DNA from: JAPOXR01 sp965214695
GTDB lineage: Bacteria > Pseudomonadota > Alphaproteobacteria > Rhodobacterales > Rhodobacteraceae
Reading direction: 5' to 3'
Assembly: GCA_965214695.1 (NCBI GenBank)
Contig: OZ243967.1
Span: 1,798,001-1,862,000, forward strand
DNA length: 64,000 nucleotides
The notes below the pieces were generated by a model that saw only the letters and a program-made list of their open reading frames with translations, was not told the origin of the DNA and searched no databases. Positions within the stretch are counted from its first letter, which is position 1. Each line of letters starts with the position of its first letter. Both the position numbers and the translations under genes were made by a program. Of this stretch, positions 24,867 to 34,298 are shown piece after piece.

Positions 24867-25979
24867 ATGCCGTGGAACTGGCAGATACCAGGCTGGCCGA
24901 AATTCCGCTACGACGCGGCGGCAATCGCTCGGCACGAGCAGCGTTTCCTGCTGTCGTCGGGCGCAATCCTGGGCGCAATCCACCATGTCAGCTCGTCCGA
25001 GCGCGATCAGTTGCGCATCGATCTGTTGAGCGACGAGGCCGTGAAAACCAGCGCCATCGAAGGCGAGATACTGGACCGGCAGAGCGTGCAATCCTCGCTG
25101 CGCCGCCAGTTTGGATTGTCCCCTGGCAGTCATCCGAGCGGGAAGCGGGAACAGGGCGTGGCCGAAATGTTGGTCGATGTCCATTCGACCCATGCCGAGC
25201 CGTTGACGCATGACACGCTATTCCGGTGGCATGGCATGCTGCTGTCCCATGACCGGCGCCTGGACAGTATCGGAGCCTACCGGCGACACGCAGGTTCGAT
25301 GCAGATCGTGTCGGGTCGCCATGATCGGCCGACGGTGCATTTCGAGGCACCGCCTTCGGACCAGGTTCACGACGAGATGGACGCCTATTTGGCGTGGTTC
25401 AACAGGACGGCTCCGGGTGCCAGTGACGCACTGCCAGCGTTGACGAGGGCCGGTCTCGGCCACCTCTATTTCGAAAGCATCCATCCCTTTGAAGATGGCA
25501 ACGGTCGACTGGGCCGGGTCTTGGCCGAAAAGTCGCTTGCGCAGACCAACGGTCAACCGAGCCTGATTGCACTGGCTTTCACGATTGAGCGGAACCGGAA
25601 TGCCTATTATGATCAGCTGACGCGGTGCCAGGGGACGCTTGATGTGACGCCATGGCTCGAATGGTTTGCCGAGACGGTTTTGAAAGCGCAGCGCGTCACC
25701 CGCGAGCGCGTCGGGTTCGTCATCGCCAAGGCACGTTTCCACGACCAGCATCGCCATCGCCTGAATGATCGGCAAGCCAAGGCGATCGCGCGCATGTTCC
25801 GGGAAGGACCGGACGGCTTCAAGGGCGGTCTCAGCGCCAAGAACTACTTGTCGATCACCGGCACGTCGCGGGCCACCGCGACCCGGGATCTACAGGATTT
25901 GGTCAAGATGGGGGCCATGAGCAGGACCGGAGAGCGGCGTTACGCCCGCTATTGGCTGGAGCTGGAGCCGGCGGTTTGA
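24867..25979 (+). CDS. Fic-domain protein (class II, self-inhibited AMPylator-type)
   Basis: Fic proteins transfer AMP or related groups to target hydroxyls. This 370-residue protein has a canonical active site HPFEDGNGRLGR (206-217) and the N-terminal inhibitory helix motif TSAIEGE (61-67), which marks class II Fic proteins whose own helix blocks ATP binding. The N-terminal part (MPWNWQIPGWPKFRYD) is typical of this subfamily. The C-terminus carries a winged helix (LSAKNYLSITGTSRATATRDLQDL) that could bind DNA, perhaps the repeats just upstream. All catalytic residues are present, so an active enzyme is expected. The gene stands alone beside a toxin-antitoxin pair. Confidence 0.92.
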   Translation: MPWNWQIPGWPKFRYDAAAIARHEQRFLLSSGAILGAIHHVSSSERDQLRIDLLSDEAVKTSAIEGEILDRQSVQSSLRRQFGLSPGSHPSGKREQGVAEMLVDVHSTHAEPLTHDTLFRWHGMLLSHDRRLDSIGAYRRHAGSMQIVSGRHDRPTVHFEAPPSDQVHDEMDAYLAWFNRTAPGASDALPALTRAGLGHLYFESIHPFEDGNGRLGRVLAEKSLAQTNGQPSLIALAFTIERNRNAYYDQLTRCQGTLDVTPWLEWFAETVLKAQRVTRERVGFVIAKARFHDQHRHRLNDRQAKAIARMFREGPDGFKGGLSAKNYLSITGTSRATATRDLQDLVKMGAMSRTGERRYARYWLELEPAV

Positions 25980-26261
25980 GTTGAATGGGGCACCAGCGGC
26001 GAGGCGGCAATGGGTGTGCGGCGATCCTGCCCGGGAAAGAATTTCGGGGCATCCATTGTGCAAATCCTGCCGCCGGATTGATTGAAGCTTCGGGTGCAAC
26101 TTCCCGGAGTGGTGAGGCCGCGCCACCACGCATTGCCTGGTCCTGGATGTTGGTGTGTTGGCCTTGGCTGTTGCCTGTCCGGAGCACAAGAAAATGCTTG
26201 TGCGGGCGGGGATTTGGCTGTTTACCACGCCCGGTTTTCTTCTTGCCGGGGAGGCTGGGCG

Positions 26262-27839
26262 ATGACGACGGGGAGGTCGGCGGGTTCCGGAGCGGCGAAT
26301 GGCCGGCATCGCAATGTGTTGCTGGTGGTCATGGACCAGTTGCGGGCCGATTGCCTGCAGTTGGCAGTGGGTGGTCGGATGGTTCTGCCCAACATGGCGA
26401 GGTTGGCAGAGGGCGGGGTCACCTTCCGCCGTCACTACTCGGTGGTCAACCCGTGCGGGCCGTCACGGGCCAGCCTGTTGACCGGTCTTTACGCCATGAA
26501 CCACCGGTCGGTTCGCAACGGGGTGCCGCTGCGGCCGGATTTGCCGACCATTGCCTCCGAAGCGAGGCGGGCCGGCTACGAGCCGTTGCTGTTCGGCTAT
26601 ACCGACACCGCCGCCGACCCTCGCCGCCTGCACCCCAACGACCCCGACCTACTGAGCTATGAAGGGCTCATGCCCGGCTTCATCGAGGTGGTGGAACAGC
26701 GCCACACCTCGAGGAGTTTTGCCTGGCGGGCGCATCTGCGGCGGCAAGGATATGCGCTTCCGCATTACAGCCGCTTCTATGCGCCGCAGGATTTTGACAG
26801 CGATGCCGGGCCAGGGCCGCGCGATGCGGCCTTCTACCGGGCCGAGGACAGCGATACCGCTTTCCTGACCGATGCCTGCATCGGCGAGTTGGCAGTGCGC
26901 AGCGACCTGCCCTGGCTGGCGCTGCTGACCTATATCCGCCCGCACCCGCCGTTCATTGCCCCCGAGCCCTATAACCGGCTCTATGACAATGCCGACCTGC
27001 CGCCGCCCCGGCGGCCGCTGTCACTCGAACAGGAATCGCACATGCATTCCTGGCTGGCGGCCGAACTGGGAAGGGGCGCCATCACCTCGATGATCAGCGG
27101 CTACAATTGCAGCCTCGACAATGGCTCGGCCGAGGATGTCGCCACGCTGCGGGCGGTGTATTACGGCTTGGCGACCGAAGTTGACCACCATGTCGGGCGG
27201 GTGGTCGACTTCCTCAAGGAGAGCGGGTTGCTCGACAGCACCTTGCTGGTCGTCACCGCCGATCACGGCGAAATGCTCGGCGATCACTGGCATTGGGGCA
27301 AGACCACCATCCATGACGGCTCGTTCCACGTGCCGCTGATCATCCGGGACCCGGAGCGGCCGGAAGGTCACGGGACGCAGGTCGATGTCCCGACCGAGTC
27401 GGTGGATCTGGTGCCGACCATTCTCGACTGGATGGCCTCGGAGGTGCCGATGAGCATGGACGGGGCCTCGCTGTTGCCGCTGCTGGAGGGGCGCTACCCG
27501 CCGGATTGGCGCGACTACAGCTATTCCGAGCTGGATTTCGGCGACCCGGAGCGGCCGACCGCCCTGCAAGAGGCAACCGGGCTTGCCCTGCACGAGGCCA
27601 ATCTTGCCATCCTGCGCGAGCGGCGGTTCAAGCTGGTCCATTTCAATGGCGGCCTGCCACCATTGCTGTTCGACATGGCATCGGATGGCGAATGCCGGAA
27701 CCTGGCCGACGAGCCTTCCTGTTCAGGGGAGTTGCTGCGGCTGACCCGCAAGCTGCTTGACCATCGCATGCGCCATGCCGATCATGCCCTGTCCGACATG
27801 AAGATTACCGCCGGGGGAACGGTCAACTTCCGGGGCTGA
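26262..27839 (+). CDS. Sulfatase-superfamily hydrolase, phosphonate monoester hydrolase-like
   Basis: A 525-residue alkaline-phosphatase-superfamily enzyme. The formylglycine-type signature is NPCGPSRASLLTG with Cys65 as the residue to be converted. Metal ligands are seen in VVMDQLRAD (Asp25) and VVTADHGEMLGDH. The segments GLYAMNHRSVRNGVPL, TYIRPHPPF, VPTILDWM and FKLVHFNGGLPPLLFD closely resemble Rhizobium-type phosphonate monoester hydrolases, which split phosphonate and phosphodiester esters as well as sulfates. The ATG at 26262 is used because homology begins there. The substrate is unproven, but phosphonate genes at 42-47 kb make a phosphorus role attractive. The C-terminus runs into imperfect repeats (27783-27945). 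Confidence 0.87.
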   Translation: MTTGRSAGSGAANGRHRNVLLVVMDQLRADCLQLAVGGRMVLPNMARLAEGGVTFRRHYSVVNPCGPSRASLLTGLYAMNHRSVRNGVPLRPDLPTIASEARRAGYEPLLFGYTDTAADPRRLHPNDPDLLSYEGLMPGFIEVVEQRHTSRSFAWRAHLRRQGYALPHYSRFYAPQDFDSDAGPGPRDAAFYRAEDSDTAFLTDACIGELAVRSDLPWLALLTYIRPHPPFIAPEPYNRLYDNADLPPPRRPLSLEQESHMHSWLAAELGRGAITSMISGYNCSLDNGSAEDVATLRAVYYGLATEVDHHVGRVVDFLKESGLLDSTLLVVTADHGEMLGDHWHWGKTTIHDGSFHVPLIIRDPERPEGHGTQVDVPTESVDLVPTILDWMASEVPMSMDGASLLPLLEGRYPPDWRDYSYSELDFGDPERPTALQEATGLALHEANLAILRERRFKLVHFNGGLPPLLFDMASDGECRNLADEPSCSGELLRLTRKLLDHRMRHADHALSDMKITAGGTVNFRG

Positions 27840-27945
27840 CCGGTGCCGGTCATGCCGTGCTGGAAATGAAGATCACCGCCCGGGACGTGGTCGGCGGCCG
27901 GGCGTGTGCCGGTCATGTCTCGTGTGGCGTGAAGATTGCCGGGGG
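27783..27945 (+). repeat. Three imperfect tandem repeats across the sulfatase 3' end
   Basis: Related units start at CATGCCCTG (27783), CATGCCGTG (27851) and CATGTCTCG (27914), spaced 68 and 63 bp. Each contains a core resembling ATGAAGATyACCGCC (27798, 27866, 27929) followed by a G-rich stretch. The first copy encodes the last residues of the sulfatase (MKITAGGTV); the other two are beyond its stop and would read MKITARDVV and VKIAGGAVS in another frame. The pattern suggests old tandem duplication of the gene's 3' end. Confidence 0.6.
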
Positions 27946-27950
27946 CGCTG

Positions 27951-28988
27951 TCAGCGATTTGCGCTGACGGCGCGGGCGACTGCCGAGGGTTCGGCCCCCT
28001 GCAATTCCTTCCAGTGATGGCAGGCAACGTTATGCTCATCCTCCACCACTTCGAGAGCCGGCTCCTCGCTGCGGCAGCGGTCGGTGGCAAATGGGCAGCG
28101 AGTTTGGAACTTGCATCCCGGCGGCGGGTTGGTCTGCGAGGGAATCTCGCCTTCCAGCTTCTGCGCCCCGCCCCGCTCGTCCGGGTCGAGCGAGGGAATG
28201 GCCGACAGGAGCGCCTTGGTATAGGGATGCTTCGGGTTGGCAAACAGCCTTCGTGTCGGGGCGGTCTCGACCAGCCGACCGAAATACATCAGCGCCACAT
28301 GGTCGCAGATATGCGCCACCACGCTGAGATCGTGGCTGATGAACAGGAAAGTCAGGCCAAGCTCGCCCTGGATCGCCTTGAGCAGGTTGAGAACATCGGC
28401 CTGGATCGACACGTCCAGCGCCGCCACGCTCTCATCGGCAACCACGAAGCGCGGATCCGAGACCAGCGCCCTGGCAATGGAAATCCGCTGGCGCTGTCCG
28501 CCGGAAAACGCGTGCGGAAACCGCCGCAGATGTTCGAGGTTCAGCCGGCACTTGGCGGCGATGCTACGGACCTTTTCGTCGGTCTCCAGGCGTGACGAGG
28601 TCAGTTTCATGACCTCCAGCGGCTCGGCGATGATGTCACGCACGGTCATGCGAGGGCTGAGCGCCGCATACGGGTCCTGGAAGATCAGCTGTGCCCTCGA
28701 ATGGTAATCCCGCTTTTCCTGCCGGCTGATGGTGCCGAGATCGTAATGCACCTCGCCATCATCGTAGGTGACCGTGCCCTCGGTGATCGGGTTGGCCAGC
28801 AGCATGGCCCGGCCCAGCGTGGTCTTGCCAGATCCGGACTCGCCGACGAGGCCGAAGAAACTGCCCTTGTCAATGTCGAGGCTGACATTCTCCACCGCAT
28901 GCACGAAGGACTTCTCCGCCAGCAATCCGCCGCCGAGCGGAAAGCGGACCGACAGGTTGCGGGCCGATATCAGGATATCGCGGGTCAT
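27951..28988 (-). CDS. Peptide-type ABC transporter ATP-binding protein (DppF/OppF-like)
   Basis: Last gene of a five-gene importer operon. The 345-residue ATPase has Walker A GESGSGKTT, the Q-loop in AQLIFQDPYAALSPRM, the ABC signature SGGQRQR, Walker B in PRFVVADESVAALD and the switch His in LFISHDL. The C-terminal oligopeptide/dipeptide extension carries the Cys-rich FQTRCPFATDRC motif that can bind an Fe-S cluster or metal in this family. The ATG at 28988 overlaps the stop of the upstream ATPase (ATGA). It is convergent with the PMH-like sulfatase gene. Confidence 0.92.
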   Translation of the reverse strand: MTRDILISARNLSVRFPLGGGLLAEKSFVHAVENVSLDIDKGSFFGLVGESGSGKTTLGRAMLLANPITEGTVTYDDGEVHYDLGTISRQEKRDYHSRAQLIFQDPYAALSPRMTVRDIIAEPLEVMKLTSSRLETDEKVRSIAAKCRLNLEHLRRFPHAFSGGQRQRISIARALVSDPRFVVADESVAALDVSIQADVLNLLKAIQGELGLTFLFISHDLSVVAHICDHVALMYFGRLVETAPTRRLFANPKHPYTKALLSAIPSLDPDERGGAQKLEGEIPSQTNPPPGCKFQTRCPFATDRCRSEEPALEVVEDEHNVACHHWKELQGAEPSAVARAVSANR

Positions 28989-29986
28989 GCGGCGCTCCGT
29001 CCGGCTTCGACAAGATGGCAAGCGGCCCGGTGGTCGGCGCCGGCCTCGCTGAATGCCGGCACCTCCCGCCGGCAGATGTCGCCAATGAGGGCCGGGCATC
29101 GGGTCTGGAACACGCAGCCGGAAGGGCGTTCAAGCGGTGACGGGATATCGCCGGGAACCGGGGTCAGTGGCGCATCGAGATCGGACAGCTTGGGCAGGGC
29201 GGCCAGCAAGCCCCTGGTATAGGGGTGGACCGGGTTGCGGATCACTTCCCGCACCGGGCCCTGCTCGACCAGCCGGCCCAGATACATGACCGCGACCTGG
29301 TCGGCAGTCTGGGCAATGACCCCCAGATCATGGGTGATGAAGATGATGCCCATGCCGAATTCATGCACGAGGTCCTTCATCAGATCGATCACCTGCGCCT
29401 GGATGGTCACGTCGAGAGCCGTGGTCGGCTCATCGGCGATCAGCAGCTTCGGTTTGGTCGACAACGCCATGGCAATCATCGCCCGCTGGCGCATTCCGCC
29501 CGACAATTCGAAGGCGTATTGCCGGAACCGTTTGCCGGCATCGCTGATCCCCACCCGCTCGAGCATCTCGATCGACAGCTCCTGGCATTCCGATCTGGAC
29601 ATGTCGGTGTGGATCATAAGCTGCTCGACCATCTGGTCGCCGATGGTGATGGCCGGGGCAAAGCTGGCCATCGGTTCCTGGAAGATCATCGAGATCGAGC
29701 CGCCGCGCACGATCTGCAATTCCCTGCTCGATTTCAGCGACATGATGTCGACCGGACCGGACTCGAGATGCAGCAGGATCCTGGTGTCCTCGCTGTAGAC
29801 GGCATTGCCGGCATTGAGTTGCATCAGCGACTTGGCGGTGACCGATTTCCCGGAGCCACTCTCGCCAACGAGGCCGAGGATGTTGCCGCGCTGGAGGCTG
29901 ACCGAAAAATCCTCGACCGCGGTCACCCGCCCCTCATCGGTGTCGAATTGCAGCGTCAGGTTCTCGATCTCGATCAGCGGGGTCAT
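28985..29986 (-). CDS. Peptide-type ABC transporter ATP-binding protein (DppD/OppD-like)
   Basis: The second ATPase subunit of the importer, 333 residues. Walker A is GESGSGKSV, the Q-loop is in MIFQEPMASFAPA, the signature is SGGMRQR, Walker B is in PKLLIADEPTTALD and the H-loop His is in IFITHDLGV. A C-terminal extension with FQTRCPALIGDIC matches the oligopeptide group. It overlaps the upstream permease gene by 4 bp and the downstream ATPase gene by 4 bp, so these parts are tightly coupled. DppD- and DppF-like ATPases act as a heterodimer. Confidence 0.92.
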   Translation of the reverse strand: MTPLIEIENLTLQFDTDEGRVTAVEDFSVSLQRGNILGLVGESGSGKSVTAKSLMQLNAGNAVYSEDTRILLHLESGPVDIMSLKSSRELQIVRGGSISMIFQEPMASFAPAITIGDQMVEQLMIHTDMSRSECQELSIEMLERVGISDAGKRFRQYAFELSGGMRQRAMIAMALSTKPKLLIADEPTTALDVTIQAQVIDLMKDLVHEFGMGIIFITHDLGVIAQTADQVAVMYLGRLVEQGPVREVIRNPVHPYTRGLLAALPKLSDLDAPLTPVPGDIPSPLERPSGCVFQTRCPALIGDICRREVPAFSEAGADHRAACHLVEAGRSAA

Positions 29987-31146
29987 TTCTGCAGGTCCGC
30001 ATAGGGGTCAGCGGCATCACGCAAACCGTCGCCGACAAACACGAATGCCAGTACCAGGGTGATGAAGAACAACACCGGGATGAAATACCACTGGTAGTTC
30101 AACAGCACATCGGCATTGGTGACGTTCTGCAGCATCACCCCGAGCGAGTTGACCGGATCCTTCAGCCCCAGCCCGATAAAGCTGAGCGCCGTCTCCGACA
30201 GCACCATGTAGGGGAAGGAGATTACCAAATCGACAATAATGTAGCTGGTGAAGCTCGGCAGCAGGTGCCGACGGATGATGTGGCTGGACGAGGCGCCGCA
30301 CAGCTGCGCCGCCAGCACGTATTCCTGGTTCCGCTCCGACAATAGGTGCGTTCGTACCCGGCGGGCGAGGGTTGGCCAGCCAATGAACCCGAGAATGATC
30401 GATATGAAGAAGAACCGGGTCTCGGCACTCCACTCATCCGGAACGAAAGCAGCCAGTGCCATGAATAGCGGTATCGCCGGCACCGTCCGGATGGCATCGG
30501 TGAACATCTGCGCCGAGGAATCGATGAAACCGCCATAATAACCCGACACGCCGCCGATGATCAGCGCCAGCACGAAGGCAATGAACACGCCGATGGTGCC
30601 GACCGCCAGCGAGGTATTGATGGCATGCAGGGTCCTGGAAAAGATGTCCTTGCCGGCCGAGTCGGTGCCGAAGATGTGGATCATGCCCCCGGAGACCCCG
30701 AACAGGTGCCGGTCGAACTTGAGAAACGGGATGCGGAACAGCTTGTATTCGGAACCCTTCGGCAGGAAGGTCACGTAGCGGCGCTTGTCGCGGTTGACCT
30801 CTGTCACCCAGCGGAAATTGGTCTTGATCGACCGGGTCCGCTCATAGGTGTAGATGAAGGGACGCCACGAGCAGCCATTCTCGTCGCAGAATTTCGGTAT
30901 CTGCGGCGCACCGTTCATGTATTCCTTGTCCCGCCCGGCGATGGTCGGGTTGTACGGCGACAGGAACGGGGCAAAGAGCCCGCACAGTATGAGGAACAGG
31001 AGGACATAGGCGGCGATCATGGCCGAGCGGATCTTCTTGAACCGGGCCCAGACCAGCTGCCCCTGCGAAGCGGTGAAATAGGCTTCCTTCAGCTTCTGGT
31101 CGACATTCGGGTCGGTGCCGGTTTCCGGATGCGAGGTGTCAGTCAT
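29983..31146 (-). CDS. Peptide-type ABC transporter permease (DppC-like)
   Basis: A 387-residue inner-membrane permease. The N-terminal cytoplasmic tail is followed by helix 1 (AAYVLLFLILCGLFAPFL). A periplasmic segment of roughly 120 residues, longer than in DppC, includes WRPFIYTYERTRS and a GTDSAGKD motif common to the family. The remaining helices surround the EAA-type coupling loop LAAQLCGASSSHIIRRHLLPS. The C-terminus has LGLKDPVNSLGVML, which is conserved in DppC/OppC permeases. The long insert resembles that of YejE-type permeases and may reflect unusual substrates. Confidence 0.9.
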   Translation of the reverse strand: MTDTSHPETGTDPNVDQKLKEAYFTASQGQLVWARFKKIRSAMIAAYVLLFLILCGLFAPFLSPYNPTIAGRDKEYMNGAPQIPKFCDENGCSWRPFIYTYERTRSIKTNFRWVTEVNRDKRRYVTFLPKGSEYKLFRIPFLKFDRHLFGVSGGMIHIFGTDSAGKDIFSRTLHAINTSLAVGTIGVFIAFVLALIIGGVSGYYGGFIDSSAQMFTDAIRTVPAIPLFMALAAFVPDEWSAETRFFFISIILGFIGWPTLARRVRTHLLSERNQEYVLAAQLCGASSSHIIRRHLLPSFTSYIIVDLVISFPYMVLSETALSFIGLGLKDPVNSLGVMLQNVTNADVLLNYQWYFIPVLFFITLVLAFVFVGDGLRDAADPYADLQK

Positions 31147-31149
31147 CTC

Positions 31150-32160
31150 TCACTTCCCCAGGATGCTTCGCCGGACCCGCGGGTCGATCAGTGCCAGCAG
31201 GACATCGGTCAGGAAATTCAGCGTGACGATGCTCGCGGTCAGCAGAAAGATGATGGCGCCGGCCAATTGCTGGTCGTTCGACCTGGCCAGCGCCTCGATC
31301 AGCAGCGCCCCGGCTTCGGTCAGGGTCATGATCAGGGCCACGATCGGCAATTCATTGAAGATCCGGTTGAGGTCGAAGCCCAGCGAATTGATGATTGGCC
31401 CCAGCGCGTGGCGGGCCGGGTATCTCATGATCAACCGCCGTCCGGTCACGCCGCGGGCTGCCGCCGCCGTCACGTAGAGTTTGCCAATTTCATCGGACAT
31501 CAACGCCCGGACCGTCTGGATGGCAAAAGCCGTTGCCGACCAGCCCAGAACGAAGACCGGCAGCCAGGCATGGCTGAGGAAGTCGATGACCCGGTCATAC
31601 GACCACGCCGCATCCCGGTACTCCTTCGAGAACAGGCCGGTCAGGCTCTCTCCGAATTGGATGGTGAAGAACAGCATGATCAACAGCGCCAGCAGGAAGT
31701 TCGGCAACGCCAGGCCGAGATAGCTGACCAAGCGAAGGGTGTTGTTCAGCAGCGGGCTGTTGGCGGTGACCGAGATGATCCCCACCGGCACCGCCACCAT
31801 GTAGGCGAGGATCAGCGAGGTGATGCAAATTCCGAGCGAGATCAGGAACTTGTCGCCCAGGAGGCTGTTGATGTTGACCCGCAGGATGCAACTGTCGCCG
31901 AATTCTCCCCGGAAGGCATCGGCAACCCAGCTGGTCCAGCGGACGATGAAGGGCCGATCAAGGCCCAGCCTCTGCCGTTCGGCGTCGATATCGGCGGTGG
32001 TGATCTGCATGCCCTGGGTGTTCTTGAACGCCAGGTACCGCTCGGCGCAGTCGCCGGGCACCAGTTCCATCAGGCTGAAGACGATCAGCGATACCAGCAA
32101 CAACGTGATGAATGCCATGATTGCCCGAATTAGCGCAAACTTGGCAAATTGCAGCATCAT
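31150..32160 (-). CDS. Peptide-type ABC transporter permease (DppB-like)
   Basis: A 336-residue inner-membrane permease with about six helices, beginning FALIRAIMAFITLLLVSLIV. The large first periplasmic loop contains LDRPFIVRWTSWVADAFRGEFG, the usual DppB region, and the coupling loop is VTGRRLIMRYPARHALGP. It follows the substrate-binding-protein gene by about 95 bp and precedes the second permease by 3 bp. It forms the channel with the DppC-like protein. Confidence 0.9.
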   Translation of the reverse strand: MMLQFAKFALIRAIMAFITLLLVSLIVFSLMELVPGDCAERYLAFKNTQGMQITTADIDAERQRLGLDRPFIVRWTSWVADAFRGEFGDSCILRVNINSLLGDKFLISLGICITSLILAYMVAVPVGIISVTANSPLLNNTLRLVSYLGLALPNFLLALLIMLFFTIQFGESLTGLFSKEYRDAAWSYDRVIDFLSHAWLPVFVLGWSATAFAIQTVRALMSDEIGKLYVTAAAARGVTGRRLIMRYPARHALGPIINSLGFDLNRIFNELPIVALIMTLTEAGALLIEALARSNDQQLAGAIIFLLTASIVTLNFLTDVLLALIDPRVRRSILGK

Positions 32161-32255
32161 CCCCCTCCGGATCAGCCCGCCACCAGGCGGCTACCGATCA
32201 GCAACAAACTGGTGGGCGGATCACGCCGCCCACCAGGACTCTAGACGATTCCCGA

Positions 32256-34298
32256 TTACTCGTCCAAGAACCACTGCGTGGCCCGGTACGGGTAGGTCCG
32301 GTAGAACTCGTAGGAATGGGTCTTGAATTCCACGAAATTCTTCAGCGCATTGCGGTGATAGACCGGGCTTGGACCCTGCACCGTTCCGATGAACAGCAGG
32401 TTTTCGGTCATGTTCTTCACCAGGCGCTGGCCAAGCATCTCGAACTCGGCAGAACCTGCCTCGGCTGACTGGAACGCATTGATGTCGTCGATCAGCTGCT
32501 TGACATAGTCGGGTGGCTCAACGCCGGCCGTTCCGCCGGAATCAACCCACTCGGCCCAGAGCATTCCGGTCCTGATGCCGAAATAGTTCTCGAAGGGCGG
32601 GACCCAGAGTTCGTTGTTGCCGAGCACGATCGCCAGCGGCTGGCTCTTGCGCCACAGCATGACGTCAAGCTGGTTGGCAGATTGTGCCGAGCGATACTCG
32701 TCCGGAGTCACCTCCTTGACGGTGGTCTGCACGCCGACATCGGCCCAGTACTGACCGACAAGTTCCACGACCTGTCCGGCAATCCCCTGGGTGGCAAATT
32801 GCAGGTTCAGCGTGACCTTCTCGCCATTGGGAAGCTCGCGGAACCCGTCGCCATCGGTGTCGACCATGCCGAGATCGTCAAGCAGCGAATTGGCAAGGTC
32901 GGGGTCGTGATCGGTGTAGTAGGTCTCCCAGCTTTCATCGATGAAGCTCGGCCTGGGTGAAAACCCGATATACTGCCGGGGCGCACCGAGTCCGAAGAAC
33001 ACCACCTCGTTCAACTCATCCCGATTGATGGCAACCGACATGGCCTGCCGGAACCGGAGGTCGCCGAAGGCCTCGCGCTTGCCGAGATCCTCCGAGGTGA
33101 CATTGAATGCCAGGGTTGGAACGGTGATTTCCGGCCTGAGGTCGATCGTGTAGTCACCGGCTTCCTGGTTCTCGAGCAGCATCGGCGCCGAGGGAAGTTG
33201 CAGCGACTGCGACTTGTAGTCCGCCTCGGCCGTGACCAGCTTCAGGATACGGACCTCGTTGTCGTTGATATACACCTCATCCTGCTCGCTGATATAGGGA
33301 AGCTGATTTCCCTGGGTATCGACGATGTGGAAATACGGGTTGGCGACCAGGTGCCGTCCTTCCGTGGTGTCGGTGATGTAGATGTGCGATTCCAGCGTCG
33401 GAATGACATCTGCCGGCAGGTTGCCAACCAGTTCGGGACTGTTCAGCAGCGGCGAAGGCGTGTCTGTCCAGTCGGAATTGCCGAAATAGGCGGCAATGAC
33501 TGCCAGCCCGTTCTCGAAGCCGGCCTCCTGGGCGAGCTTGTCGGCATCCGGGTTGATGTCCGGATGGAACTGGCCAAGGAAATGCTTCGGCTGGAAGCCC
33601 TGGGCAAACGAGGTCGCGAAGTGCGCCAGCAGACCCGGCTTCGGCGCCGGCAGGTGGAACCTGACGGTCTGCGGATCGATGACTTCGACGTCCATTCTCT
33701 TGCCGGCGACAAGGACATAATCCTTGGGCTTCGGTATGACCTTCGAGTCGAGCGACAAATTGTCATACCAGAATTTCACGTCATCGGCGGTGAAGGGCGC
33801 GCCATCCGACCATTTGTGTCCCTTGCGCAGGAAGAAGGTCAGCTGCGTGAAATCATCATTCCATTCCCAGCCCTTGGCCACGTTTGGGACAATGGTCTGG
33901 AGGTCGTCAAGGTAGCGCACCAAATTGACGTGACGAACCGACAGGAAATCCGATGTCCCGGCCTCGGTCGCGTTCGAGAGAACGTCAAGCGTGCCGCCAT
34001 ATGTTCCGACGGCATGATAGGGTGCATAGACCAGCGGCTCTTCCGGAATCCGGTCTTCGAGCGGCGGCAGTTCCGGGTTGCCCCTGATCCTTGCATTCAG
34101 GGCGGCAATGTCCGGATTGGTCGAAAACGACATCTTGCAACCGGCAAGAGATTCGAATTCGGCAAGTTCATATTGTTGCGGGAACGCTCCGGCCGGAACG
34201 CCCATGGCATCATCGACAGTCACGGCCGGGCAGTCTGCCAGGGCCATGCCGGCCGAAGACACTGCAACCGCAACGGTCAGGCACAATCGTTTTATCAT
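32256..34298 (-). CDS. ABC transporter substrate-binding protein, family 5 (peptide/opine type)
   Basis: A 680-residue periplasmic binding protein, first gene of the importer operon. The signal peptide is MIKRLCLTVAVAVSSAGMALA, with cleavage before DCPAV. The family 5 landmarks are present: LVYAPYHAVGTYGGTLD, GWEWNDDFTQLTFFLRKGHKWSDG, TADDVKFW and the lobe-2 segment DLRFRQAMSVAINRDELNE. It is longer than DppA or OppA (about 540), like binding proteins that pair with YejE-like permeases. Peptides, opines or other N-containing solutes are candidates; no specific ligand is indicated. Confidence 0.9.
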   Translation of the reverse strand: MIKRLCLTVAVAVSSAGMALADCPAVTVDDAMGVPAGAFPQQYELAEFESLAGCKMSFSTNPDIAALNARIRGNPELPPLEDRIPEEPLVYAPYHAVGTYGGTLDVLSNATEAGTSDFLSVRHVNLVRYLDDLQTIVPNVAKGWEWNDDFTQLTFFLRKGHKWSDGAPFTADDVKFWYDNLSLDSKVIPKPKDYVLVAGKRMDVEVIDPQTVRFHLPAPKPGLLAHFATSFAQGFQPKHFLGQFHPDINPDADKLAQEAGFENGLAVIAAYFGNSDWTDTPSPLLNSPELVGNLPADVIPTLESHIYITDTTEGRHLVANPYFHIVDTQGNQLPYISEQDEVYINDNEVRILKLVTAEADYKSQSLQLPSAPMLLENQEAGDYTIDLRPEITVPTLAFNVTSEDLGKREAFGDLRFRQAMSVAINRDELNEVVFFGLGAPRQYIGFSPRPSFIDESWETYYTDHDPDLANSLLDDLGMVDTDGDGFRELPNGEKVTLNLQFATQGIAGQVVELVGQYWADVGVQTTVKEVTPDEYRSAQSANQLDVMLWRKSQPLAIVLGNNELWVPPFENYFGIRTGMLWAEWVDSGGTAGVEPPDYVKQLIDDINAFQSAEAGSAEFEMLGQRLVKNMTENLLFIGTVQGPSPVYHRNALKNFVEFKTHSYEFYRTYPYRATQWFLDE

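Noticed and set aside
30625..32133. A 502-codon plus-strand frame opposite the ABC permeases
   Set aside because: Both permeases on the minus strand are typical; the plus frame is highly polar and lacks any family features.
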